Assembly (NCBI GenBank): GCA_960531495.1
Contig: OY482860.1
Location: 3,182,357-3,246,356 of the forward strand
Source: Zeus faber
Lineage: Eukaryota > Chordata > Actinopteri > Zeiformes > Zeidae
Direction: 5' to 3'
Length of the DNA: 64,000 nucleotides
Shown: positions 1-9,280 of the stretch, piece after piece
Layout: the number at the start of each line of letters is the position of its first letter
Position numbering within the stretch: position 1 is the stretch's first letter
Made by a program: the position numbers and the translations under genes
The notes under the pieces: generated by a model
The model's input: only the letters and a program-made list of their open reading frames with translations
Told to the model about the DNA's origin: nothing
Database searches by the model: none

Positions 1-42
<42 letters not shown>

Positions 43-50
43 ACACACAG
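1..50. repeat. (AC)n microsatellite
   Basis: An AC dinucleotide tract with one ATAC interruption. It continues to the left edge of the window. Confidence 0.98.
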
Positions 51-452
51 AAAACACAGTGAAGAAGAAAGTACATCGGAGTGAAGAAAAGACATTTGAA
101 ATGGACGGAGGCAGGGAGGGGAGGCTCTCTGGGTCCTGGGTCTCTGGGAAAAGATTTCTCTGCATAGCAATGTGATATAACATAATAGATAATACATAAT
201 AACAGACCAACATAACAACCGACAGTCTAGGCCTGTCTATATACAGTATACCTGTTCGGTTCACTCTTGCAGTTGTCTAGTCTCTTGCGTCCGGCTCTCC
301 AGTGTCCTTACCTGCCAGGTCTTGACCGAGTTCCTACTCTCTCGCTGTTTTTTTTTTTGTAATAAACCCTTGATCATTTGCTCTTATTCCTGAGTCTCCA
401 TTGTGTCCTGCATTTGGGTTCAGCAGACAGCACTGGTGACAGTATCGTAACA

Positions 453-510
453 GGGGGAGAAGACGACAGCCGGGGGAGAAGACGACAGCCTGGGGGAGAA
501 GACGACAGCC
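453..510 (+). repeat. Three 19-bp tandem repeats in the LINE leader
   Basis: The unit GGGGGAGAAGACGACAGCC occurs at 453-471, 472-490 and 492-510, all identical by eye, with a single T between copies two and three. They lie just inside the 5' target duplication and before the ATG. Tandem 5' repeats in LINEs are often promoter modules. That role is inferred here. Confidence 0.85.
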
Positions 511-3500
511 TTCACGAGGCCTCTCCTGTGAGTAGTGAGAAATGGTGCAAGACCAACTCACGAAACTAATGTCGCCAAAGAATCATCGAGCTGGCAGACC
601 AAGGTACAAGCCAATGCCAAAACCAAGGCAGAGAACATCCTCTTTAGGACGGGCGGACACCCCCACCGTCGAAAACCAAGGTCTGCCGGTGCTCCAACTC
701 AATGTCGAGGGCCTTACCATCGCAAAACTCGAAGTCATCAGGCATCTCGCCGATTCCAACAAAGTGGCAGCGGTCCTCCTGCAAGAGACACACTGGGTGT
801 CAGATGAAAACCTCAAGCTTCCTGGGTTCTCCCTCGCTGGATCCATCCACAGCAAGAAGCATGGAATGGCAACCTTCGTCCGAGATGGTTTGAGCTGGGC
901 AGCCACCAGCCAATCTCCACCTGGCTGCAACATCGAGTGGCTGGCCACTAAAATCCAAGAAACATCTGTCGTGAACGTATATAAGCCCCCACCAACAGCG
1001 CTGACTGCATCATCACTTCCATCCGTGACTGCTCCTGCCATCTATGCAGGTGACTTCAACTGCCAACATACGGATTGGGGTTACCAACACACATCACAGG
1101 ATGGAGAAGCACTGAGTGAGTGGGCCTCTAACATTGAGGCACTACTGCTGTACGACCCAAAGGAGCCCCCAAGCTTCTGCTCTGCACGTTGGAACTCTTA
1201 TACCAACCCAGATCTGGCCTTCGTCATATGCCGCAGTAACGACCTGAAACCGGAGAGACGTGTCTTGGACAGGTTCCCTCGCTCACACCACCGGCCATCC
1301 ATCATCAAAGTACCATCCCTAGTACAGCCGGTAGCTGGCAAACCGGTCAGGAGATGGAACTTCAGGAAGGCAAACTGGCAGTCGTTTACGGTGGAAACAG
1401 AAAGAAGAACTGCTGGTCTCATGGACCCAGAAGCAGAAGACGTGGATGCTGCATACATTGCCTACTGTGAAGTCCTCCTAAGGGCAGCAAAGCACAACAT
1501 CCCACGTGGCTACAATAAAAACTATATCCCGGGCTGGGATGAGGAGTGCAGCTGCCTGTTGCGCCAACACCAGCAGGCGATCACCAGGGAAGAAATGGAC
1601 GCAACAGCAACAACCCTACTGCAGAAGCTGGATGACACCCGAAGGGCTAGGTGGACGGAAGTAGCGGAATCCATCGACTTCACCCACTCCAGCCGGAAGG
1701 CGTGGCAGACCATCAACTTGCTCTCAGGGAGAAAAACAACACCTCGTAGGTGTTCAGTGACTGCAGATGCTATTGCTTCCCAGCTCCTGAAAAATGGTCG
1801 CTTCCCTGATGCGGACAAAAACTTCGCACGACTGACATCGTGTGAGGTATCATCCCTCTCCAGAGCAGCCAGCGCTGATGCTAATCTCTCAGGAGACTTC
1901 ACAGCAGCCGAGCTAAAGGCAGCAATTAAAAAACTGAAGCTGGGCAAATCACCAGGTCGAGACAATATCCACCCAGAGTTTGTTATGCACCAAAGTGAAA
2001 GAACATCTCAATGGCTACGCACATTCTTCTCATCATGCTTCCGGAGGTCCAAGCTCCCGAAGACCTGGCGCCGTGCTTCCATCATAGCCTTGCCAAAGCC
2101 GAACAAACCCGCCGAAGACCCGAAGTCCTACAGGCCCATATCCCTGCTCTGTGTCCCGTACAAGATTCTGGAGAGGCTGATCCACAGCCGCATTGAGCCA
2201 GTGGTGGACCCTCAACTCCCACCGGAACAAGCCGGCTTCCGCAGAGGCAGGTCAACGGTGGACCAGGTAACGCTACTCACCCAGGACATCGAGGACAGCT
2301 TCCAAGATAATGAGAAAGCTGGAGTAGTATTCCTGGACCTGACAGCCGCTTATGACACCGTGTGGCACCGTGGACTACACCTGAAACTGTTGAGAACAAT
2401 CCCGGACCGGCACATGGTGAGATTTATTATGGAGATGCTATCTAACCATAGCTTCATCCTACAAACCAGCGATGGCCAGACCAGCAGGCTCAGAAGGCTG
2501 AAGAACGGTGTCCCGCAAGGCTCTGTCCTCTCACCAATGTTATTTAACATCTATATTCACGACCTGCCAGACACAACATCCAAGAAGTACGGCTATGCGG
2601 ACGACCTGGCCATCATGCTTCGATGCCCAACATGGAACACTATGGAAGAAGGCCTCAACCGAGACATGGGCATCCTGGCAGACTACCTCCAGAAGTGGCA
2701 CCTTCAGCTCAGCATGGGCAAAACAGTGTCTGCAGCTTACCACCTCTACAACCGGGAGGCAAGAAGGGAACTGGACGTGCATGTTGGCAACATCCGCCTG
2801 GAGTTCCAGCAAGCCCCCAAGTACCTCGGCGTATGCTTGGACCGGACGCTGTCCTACAAGCAGCACCTGGATGAAGTGAAGGCCAAGACAACCGCAAGGG
2901 TCTCGCTCATCCGCCGCCTTGCAGGCTCGACTTGGGGAGCTTCCCCCCAGACCCTACGCATATCCACGCAAGCCCTGGTCCTACCCGTAGCGGAATACTG
3001 TGCCCCTGCCTGGAGCAGAAGTCCACATGCGAACAAGGTGGATACTGTCATCAACAGCGCCCTCCGGATAGTAACTGGTTGTCTGAAACCCACCCCTGTG
3101 TCCTACCTGCCAGTCCTAGCTGGTATCGCCCCACCCAGTCTCCGACGGGAAGCAGCTACCCTCGCCCTGGCAAGGAAAGCCCAGAAGAACGACTGGCACA
3201 TCCTACACAAAGCCACAACAACACCGGCACCACCATGCAGGCTCAAGTCTCGCCATCCTTACAACAAGGCAGCACAAGAGATGCTACAGTCGATCCCTGA
3301 CGACTTGTCCAAGGACGCCTGGCTGGCAGCATCCTGGAGACAATCGTGGGAGTCAGCTGCGCCCTCCCGCATCCAACGATACATCCGGGACCCAGGAGGA
3401 GGTGTAAAAGGAGAAGACATGCCACGCCACCTATGGACCTCGCTGAACCGCCTGCGTACTGGCGTCGGGCGCTTCAAGTCCTCTCTAAAGAAGTGGGGCC

Positions 3501-3678
3501 TATCCGACAGTGCGTCATGCGAGTGTGGCGAACCTGAACAGACTGCCGAGCACATAATCACCAGCTGCCCCCTATACAGCCCACCCTCAGAAGCTGGCCT
3601 TTTTGACCTAGGACTGGAGACGAGGGCGTGGCTATATGACACTGAGTTGGCCATCTGATGATATACGAAAGAAGAAGA
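454..3678 (+). mobile_element. Apparently complete non-LTR retrotransposon (LINE) with target duplications
   Basis: A single-ORF LINE of about 3.2 kb. The 13-mer AGTATCGTAACAG occurs at 441-453 and again at 3679-3691, perfectly bracketing the element. This is a target-site duplication, so both ends are known. The 5' leader holds three near-contiguous copies of a 19-bp unit (453-471, 472-490, 492-510), and the 3' end is a short GAA/AAG-rich tail (about 3667-3678). It landed in a Gypsy-like LTR remnant: the flank before 441 and the sequence after 3691 both look like parts of that element. The perfect duplication and the open ORF indicate a young insertion. Clade is uncertain: domain order and the C-terminal Cys/His motif suggest the Jockey/I/R1 superfamily rather than L2 or RTE. 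Confidence 0.85.
542..3658 (+). CDS. LINE ORF: apurinic-type endonuclease plus reverse transcriptase, 1038 aa, uninterrupted
   Basis: Carries out target-primed reverse transcription. An endonuclease-like domain covers about residues 50-260 (LNV with N54, QETHW with E82, GDFN with D171/N173). The usual SDH motif reads S-H-H (248-250), so one catalytic-type Asp is absent or replaced. The reverse transcriptase spans about residues 440-720: KSPGRDNIHPEF, SYRPISLL, QAGFRRGRSTVDQV, motif A FLDLTAAYD (D599), motif B NGVPQGSVLSPMLF, motif C YADD (685-688). A C-terminal Cys/His motif C-x-C-x8-H-x4-C (993, 995, 1004, 1009) resembles those of Jockey/I/R1-like LINEs. There is no separate gag-like ORF. 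The ATG at 542 is the first in frame after the 5' repeats. No RNase H domain was recognised. Confidence 0.9.
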   Translation: MVQDQLTKLMSPKNHRAGRPRYKPMPKPRQRTSSLGRADTPTVENQGLPVLQLNVEGLTIAKLEVIRHLADSNKVAAVLLQETHWVSDENLKLPGFSLAGSIHSKKHGMATFVRDGLSWAATSQSPPGCNIEWLATKIQETSVVNVYKPPPTALTASSLPSVTAPAIYAGDFNCQHTDWGYQHTSQDGEALSEWASNIEALLLYDPKEPPSFCSARWNSYTNPDLAFVICRSNDLKPERRVLDRFPRSHHRPSIIKVPSLVQPVAGKPVRRWNFRKANWQSFTVETERRTAGLMDPEAEDVDAAYIAYCEVLLRAAKHNIPRGYNKNYIPGWDEECSCLLRQHQQAITREEMDATATTLLQKLDDTRRARWTEVAESIDFTHSSRKAWQTINLLSGRKTTPRRCSVTADAIASQLLKNGRFPDADKNFARLTSCEVSSLSRAASADANLSGDFTAAELKAAIKKLKLGKSPGRDNIHPEFVMHQSERTSQWLRTFFSSCFRRSKLPKTWRRASIIALPKPNKPAEDPKSYRPISLLCVPYKILERLIHSRIEPVVDPQLPPEQAGFRRGRSTVDQVTLLTQDIEDSFQDNEKAGVVFLDLTAAYDTVWHRGLHLKLLRTIPDRHMVRFIMEMLSNHSFILQTSDGQTSRLRRLKNGVPQGSVLSPMLFNIYIHDLPDTTSKKYGYADDLAIMLRCPTWNTMEEGLNRDMGILADYLQKWHLQLSMGKTVSAAYHLYNREARRELDVHVGNIRLEFQQAPKYLGVCLDRTLSYKQHLDEVKAKTTARVSLIRRLAGSTWGASPQTLRISTQALVLPVAEYCAPAWSRSPHANKVDTVINSALRIVTGCLKPTPVSYLPVLAGIAPPSLRREAATLALARKAQKNDWHILHKATTTPAPPCRLKSRHPYNKAAQEMLQSIPDDLSKDAWLAASWRQSWESAAPSRIQRYIRDPGGGVKGEDMPRHLWTSLNRLRTGVGRFKSSLKKWGLSDSASCECGEPEQTAEHIITSCPLYSPPSEAGLFDLGLETRAWLYDTELAI

Positions 3679-5908
3679 AGTATCGTAACAGAACAATCCT
3701 CCCCACCAAGTCTCCGCTGTCCACTGCTCCCGAGTCTCCACTGCCCAGTGCCCCCCAGTCTCTGCTTCCCAGCCCCCCCGAGTCACCGCCGCCCAGCGCC
3801 ATTGGCACCCAGGGGGTCTCCAGCAGGCACGACCGGGACCAGAAGCAGCTCAGGACCATCCTGCAGTCGCTCACGACAGAGGGGGCCACACTTACTATGC
3901 TCATGCGAGAGCTGTCGCCATCGGAAACCGCTGCCTAGGTTCAGCCTGTTTCAGTTCCAGAGCTGACAGCCGACCCTGCCGAAAGTCAGCTTGTTCCGAT
4001 TCCAGAGCCGTCAGCAAACCCTGCTGAGGCTCTGCCCATTCCGTTCCTGTTCTAGCGCTGTCAGCCACTCCTGCCAAGGCTCAGCCCATTCCTGTTCCCA
4101 AGCCGACGGCCACCTCTCCCGAGGCTTCTTCCGTTCCAAATCCGCCGATCACCACTCCCGAGGCTCAGTCCGTTCCTGTCTGTCTGTTTGTGTCTGTTTG
4201 TCCGCTTTGTTCGAACAACAGCATCATGGCGGTCACCTTCCTCTGCGTTGCAGCAACCTCAGCAGCAGCCTAGCTTTCAGCACCAGGTGCAGAAGCAGCC
4301 GCTCAGCTTCCAGGCTTAGAGGCAGCTCAGGATGCAATAGCCATCTGTAACACCAGTTTCTTGGACGGTTACCCGGACAGCTCAACCCGCCGACATCTGG
4401 CCAGACGTCCGGCAGTCCGCCCTCTCCGCCGGCTCCCAGCCTCTTGGCCGCCCTTCAGAGTGCCCTGCCTATGTCCTCCAGCACGAGGTTGGGTCGACCT
4501 CCCGAGGGGTCCCACGCCTTTGCCTGGCCTCCTGGTCGATCTCCAGAATGATTCCACCTACCTGCCCTGTTTGCTTGGGCAGCGTTACAGCTCCCAGGCT
4601 AAGGGGTGTGTTTTGCTCCCGGAAGCCAACATCCAGACCCCTTCCACCCACCATGTTCAGTTTTGCCCCACTTTTTATTTCCCAGCCTGTTCAGGCTGTG
4701 GGGACATCTGGCAGCCGTCCCTTTGGACGGTCCGGTTCTCTCTTGTGGTGTCAGATTGTCTAGTCTCTTCCACCCAGGTCTCCAGTGTCCTTGCCTGCCT
4801 GGTCCTGACCAAGTTCCCACCTCCTGGATTTTGGACTTACCCCTTTGCCTGCCCCTTTCGGATTGTTAGCTGTACGGACTGATCTCCTGTTTTTGACCCC
4901 GGCCTGTTTTTATCCCATTTATATATCCCATTTTTTTCTACAAGGTTTCTGTGCTGAAGATGGCTTAAAATAGTAACAGGGTCAAAGTAACAAGTTTTTA
5001 GCCTAGAATGAGCAAATATACAATATGTGGCTAACATACATAGCATTCATACAAATGGTGTGAGGACAATAATGACATTCTCATGATTTACCTAAAATGT
5101 ATTTGAACAAAAATAAACCATTTACTTTCAAGCTATAATTTTTGTAACAGGGTTGTACTTTGTACTTTGTAAATATCACAATATCAGTGAAAAAAAAAAA
5201 CAGAAGAAAGAATGAGAGAACTTACTTTACTTCTTTCCATGGCCTTCAGGAAGTTCAGATGATGCAACTTCCTGTTGAACATGTGACTTGTGGAATATTC
5301 CAAATATTTCATAGGGGTGAATGTGTTCAGGTAACAGGGTTGAGTGTGTATTATGGAAATGTTTTTCATAATCTATAATGAATTATTCTTAAAAGAAGAT
5401 GTTTCAGGCATGATATATGAAATGGATTCACACAGTAATACAAAAATAACAAGATTTTTGAAGATTTTTAATGATTATTTCAAGGTAAAGATTAGTTATA
5501 GTGGGTTGGGACAGGCGAAAACTTTATTCATGTTTTAAGCTGTTTATCTGATACTTACATCCAGGTTGTTGTATAGGACACTTTACTTAGGTGTAAAACT
5601 ATTTTACCTTTACTTTACATGCATATACAGTACATGTTATATCAGTGGGACACAAATGGCACCCCAATAGTGGAATCACGATGTGTGGGGAAGGGGGGGG
5701 GGGTGTAGATAGAGGCAGGCACTCAAGCATCTTACTCTTCCTGCACACCCAAAAAAAGCAGAGTGTGACCTTGGCTATTAGTCACCTAGCCGAAGGAAAA
5801 ATGTCTGCCGGCTGAAACAGAGATAACAGCTCGTCATGGAGGGACACACATTGATTTTCTTTATAACACTAACATGGAAAGAAAATGGAAAAAAAGTGGT
5901 CGATTAAT

Positions 5909-5999
5909 TTCTCTCTCTCTCTCGCTCTCTCTCGCTCTCTTTCACTCTCTCTCTCCACCTGCCCATCTGTCCTTCTCTTACTCTCTTCCCCTCTCTGTC
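5909..5999 (+). promoter_or_regulatory. zmat4: CT-rich tract upstream of the zmat4 exon acceptor
   Basis: About 90 bases of (CT)n and C-rich pyrimidines run up to the CAG acceptor at 5999-6001. The tract serves as an extended polypyrimidine tract. Confidence 0.7.
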
Positions 6000-6001
6000 A
6001 G

Positions 6002-6094
6002 AGTAAGAAGCACGCCAACAAGGTGCGCCTCTTCTACATGCTCCACCCTGAAGATGGAGGACCGCCGTCCAAGAGGCTAAGACCAGATAACCCA
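6002..6094 (+). CDS. zmat4: zmat4-like internal coding exon (end of zinc finger 1 and linker)
   Basis: The exon encodes 31 residues starting [20 protein letters not shown]. This closely follows human ZMAT4 as I remember it (SRKHASKVRLYYMLHP...). It carries the last zinc-binding His of U1-type finger 1 and the basic linker after it. A CT-rich tract (about 5909-5999) and a CAG acceptor precede it, and GTATGT follows at 6095. The 93-nt length gives phase 0 at both ends. The donor runs straight into a (GT)n tract. ZMAT4 is a small nuclear protein with four matrin/U1-type C2H2 fingers. The family is thought to bind RNA, but its cellular role is poorly known. The exon holding the first Cys pair was not found upstream and is probably before base 1. 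Whether this is zmat4a or zmat4b cannot be decided here. Confidence 0.88.
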
Positions 6095-6743
6095 GTATGT
6101 GTGTGTGTGTGTGTCTCTTACATCAGCAGCGATGCTCTATATGTTTATGGGGGGATTTTTAAGGTAAAAAGCATTTCTATATAAATTATATATATTTATT
6201 TATAGCGCTCTCTGTGTGTGTTTGTGCTGTCCATCTTCTTCAGCCTAATCCTCTAATATGTGACCCAACACAGATTTTAGGTACTTTTGTTGCCGTTTCA
6301 CTTTTTTATTTTTGTCATTTGAAAGTGGAGACCTTCAAAGAAAGGTGTGACTTATGCGAATCAAGCAAATGTTTTTTTTAGCTTAGGCTTGTTAATGACG
6401 AGGGTGCGGCAAACTGTGTTTCTGAGATAATCACCGTCAAAGTTTTCCCAACACTTGGCTTCATTCAGCTCGCTCCCAGAAGGCAGATATCTTGGAGGAC
6501 CAACAGAACCACATGGCTACTTGACACCCTGCGGAATGGGGACTTGACACCCTGCTGAATGGGGCAATCTCTGCCCCATTCATTCTTGTGTTTTGAGGGA
6601 ATGTTGAACAGCATCATCGACAAACAACATCTTTGTTTTAAAAAAAAAAGCTTTTATTTAACAGTAAAATTATACATGTTTTATAAAAGTTGAATTATTT
6701 CTGAGTTTAAAAGTGCGGACAACACAACAAATTGTACAGTCTG

Positions 6744-7385
6744 TCAATAATATTCTTCTTTGTATATCACCCTCGGTGTGTCATTTAATATATACATCTG
6801 CGTATGCGAAATATCTTCAAAGTTCTTGGCGTTATTATGTGGGGAATACCCCAACCCTACTCCAGCTACACTCGGAGAGCCTGTTTCGGGCTGCCTCTTT
6901 TCATTTTCTGTTCGCCCCTGGCTGCATTTGCAGGTGAACTTGAGAATCTTGTCCATTGCTACTTGTTCATAATCCGCATCACAAACCTCAGCAGACTTTA
7001 TCACATCATCAACTTCTTCCGTTGTAACAACAACGAGCGTGTTGTCGGTCTCCTCCGGTGGTTCTTGAAAATGTTCTGTTTCATTGTCACATTCAGGTTG
7101 AAATCCGCTGTTTTAAATGTACTCCAAGTCCGGGATAATGGCGGTATGAGATTCAGCATCGATGTCGTTCTCGGCATGGCTGTCAGGGAACCAACTATCA
7201 TCGCGGAAAATTTAGTCCAGTTCGCGCTGCTTAAACTGACTAGGATCTATCGCACTGGTCAGATAAAGGTCCGTGATATGATTTAGAGCTTCCTCCACCC
7301 GCATCTCGTAATCCAGAACAACACAGAAAGGAAAGTTTTCACAGACAACTGAAATTGAAGGCTCCTCGTCCTGTTTACGGAAGTG
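6744..7385 (-). pseudogene. Decayed reading frame of unknown identity
   Basis: One minus-strand frame reads from about 7385 to 6744 for some 210 codons, with only two in-frame stops (near 7217 and 7109). Its composition is protein-like: acidic stretches (EPPEETDN, TTEEVDDV), DYEMRVEEALNHI, and then KFTCKCSQG with a small Cys cluster, ending EEYY. The frame opens next to a possible splice-acceptor-like AAACAG|GACGAG near 7370. I do not recognise the family. A CKC-type motif near the C end recalls fish multicopy ORFs linked to DNA transposons, but that is a guess. It may be the last exon of a dead transposon-borne gene. A random open stretch of this composition is less likely but possible. Confidence 0.35.
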
Positions 7386-7824
7386 ACGTTAGCTTTTCTT
7401 CTTTGCGTCTTACGCTGCCTACACAACGTATCCAGGTGTGAGTATAAAACACGTAAGATTTTAAGGTTGAACTCTATCACATTGTTTCACATTGTGACTT
7501 TACATCACATTGATTATGGAGGAATGATCTTCACCTGGAGAGCCGCTTTCCCATATAATCTAACGGGAATATTTAACTCGACAGTTTAACATTTACCTAC
7601 TAATTATAAATCAAATATTCAAATATGTTGAGAGATAAAAAAAAATAAAAAAATCTGGAAAAATCAAAATTTCCTTCAAAAAAGGTTTTTTTAACTTATT
7701 TGGCGGCTCGTGGTGATTTCAGAAATAGGCGACAAGTCGGGTGTTGCTACGGGGGGTCACATATGGTTTTTCGGTTCATGTTCTCCCCTCTTTGTTTGTG
7801 TATTATGTGTTTTTGGGCCTGTGT

Positions 7825-7942
<118 letters not shown>

Positions 7943-8256
7943 GGTGTTTGGAGATTATTGTCAGAGCATCCAGTGGAAGCAGATGCCGCCAACACATGTA
8001 TCTGACTGCTGCAGTCCATGGCTAGGGAGGTCATTGTATTAGCAGTGTTATGTGTGTGTGTGTCGTTGTGTGTGTCGGTGTTGCGAGGTCTTTGCTCAGC
8101 TATTGCTGCCTATGCACAGTGTGTAATTAGTTGGGACGAAAAACACATAATAACACTTAATAGACAGCGGTTTAGCAGGAGCTTCAGCGCAGCATGGTCT
8201 GTGTGCTCGATATACCCAGTGATCCCCCAAAGCTCCGCGTGGAACAACTGACACAG

Positions 8257-8258
8257 GC

Positions 8259-8293
<35 letters not shown>

Positions 8294-8303
8294 CACAGAC
8301 ACA

Positions 8304-8363
<60 letters not shown>
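8257..8363. repeat. (CA)n microsatellite
   Basis: A CA tract with a few AGACAC variants. It is in opposite orientation to the GT tract about 315 bp upstream. Confidence 0.98.
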
Positions 8364-8365
<2 letters not shown>

Positions 8366-9280
8366 ATTTCAGGGCTCAGCTGATGGAAAAATAAAGCTTT
8401 TCAAACATTGGCTGTCTCTTGCTGTGAGCTGCAGAGAGAGAGATATGGAGAGAGAGCGTAGGAGTGACCAGACTGAGAGAACAGGAAGAGTTTCTCTCTC
8501 TCTCCCAGCGGCACAGAGCCACGGCCAAGACCTTGAGGCTGGCTCAGAGAAGGACCACTGGATCGGAGAAGGACCACTGGCTCGGAGAAAGACCACTGGC
8601 TTGGAGAAAGACCACTTGCTCGGAGAAGGACCACTTGCTCGGAGAAGGACCACTGGCTCAGAGAAGGACCACTGGCTCGGGGAAAGATCACTTGCTCAGA
8701 GAAGGACCACTGGCTCGGAGAAGGACCACTGGCTCAGAAAAAGACCACTCGCTCAGATAGGGACCACTGGCTCTGAGAAAGACCACTGGCTCAGAAAAAT
8801 ACCACTGGTTTAGAGAAAAATCACTTGCTCGGAGAAGGACCACTGGCTTGGAGAAGGACTACTGGCTCGAAAAAAGACCACTGCCTCAGATAGGGACCAC
8901 TGGCTCTGAAAAAGACGACTGTCTAAGAGAAAGACCACTAGCTCAGGAAAAGACCACTGGCTCGGAGAAGGACCACTGGCTTGGAGAAGGACCAAGCGCT
9001 TGGAGAAGGACCACTGGCTCAGAGAAGGACCACTGGCTCGGAGAAGGACCACTGGCTCAGAAAAAGACAACTCGCTCGGATAGGGACCACTGGCTCAGAT
9101 AGGGACCACTGGCTCTGAAAAAGACGACTGTCTAAGAGAAAGACCACTAGCTCAGGAAAAGACCACTGGCTCGGAGAAGGACCACTGGCTTGGAGAAGGA
9201 CCACACGCTTGGAGAAGGACCACTGGCTCGGATAAGGACCACTGACTGGGAGAAAGACCACTGGCTCTGAGAAAGACCAC

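Larger units (their letters stand above)
240..4930 (+). mobile_element. Decayed Ty3/Gypsy-like LTR remnant, split by a LINE
   Basis: A fossil. Two similar stretches (about 255-340 and 4728-4830) share GTCTAGTCTCTT and CCAGTGTCCTTGCCTGCC-like sequence and look like remains of the two terminal repeats. The left one carries AATAAA near 361 and a fish Gypsy-like junction sequence near 400-440. Between them, outside the LINE, about 3692-4700 holds Pro/Ser-rich gag-like or 3' internal sequence. The element is strongly reduced and broken. It is older than the LINE at 454-3678, which sits inside it. Outer ends are approximate and family assignment is by resemblance only. Confidence 0.5.
1..6001 (+). 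other. zmat4: Upstream intron of the zmat4-like gene (partial)
   Basis: Everything left of the 6002 acceptor is inferred to be intron, because exon 6002-6094 starts in mid-protein. It holds a CA repeat, a Gypsy-like remnant and an inserted LINE. From about 4930 to 5900 it is AT-rich sequence with no gene or repeat that I recognise, except a G-run near 5690. A CT-rich tract from about 5909 serves as the pyrimidine tract. No exon encoding the first half of finger 1 was seen. Confidence 0.7.

Noticed and set aside
4361-4882. 173-codon open frame at the right end of the Gypsy-like remnant
   Set aside because: It overlaps LTR-like sequence and has no domain. A GC-rich composition explains the openness.
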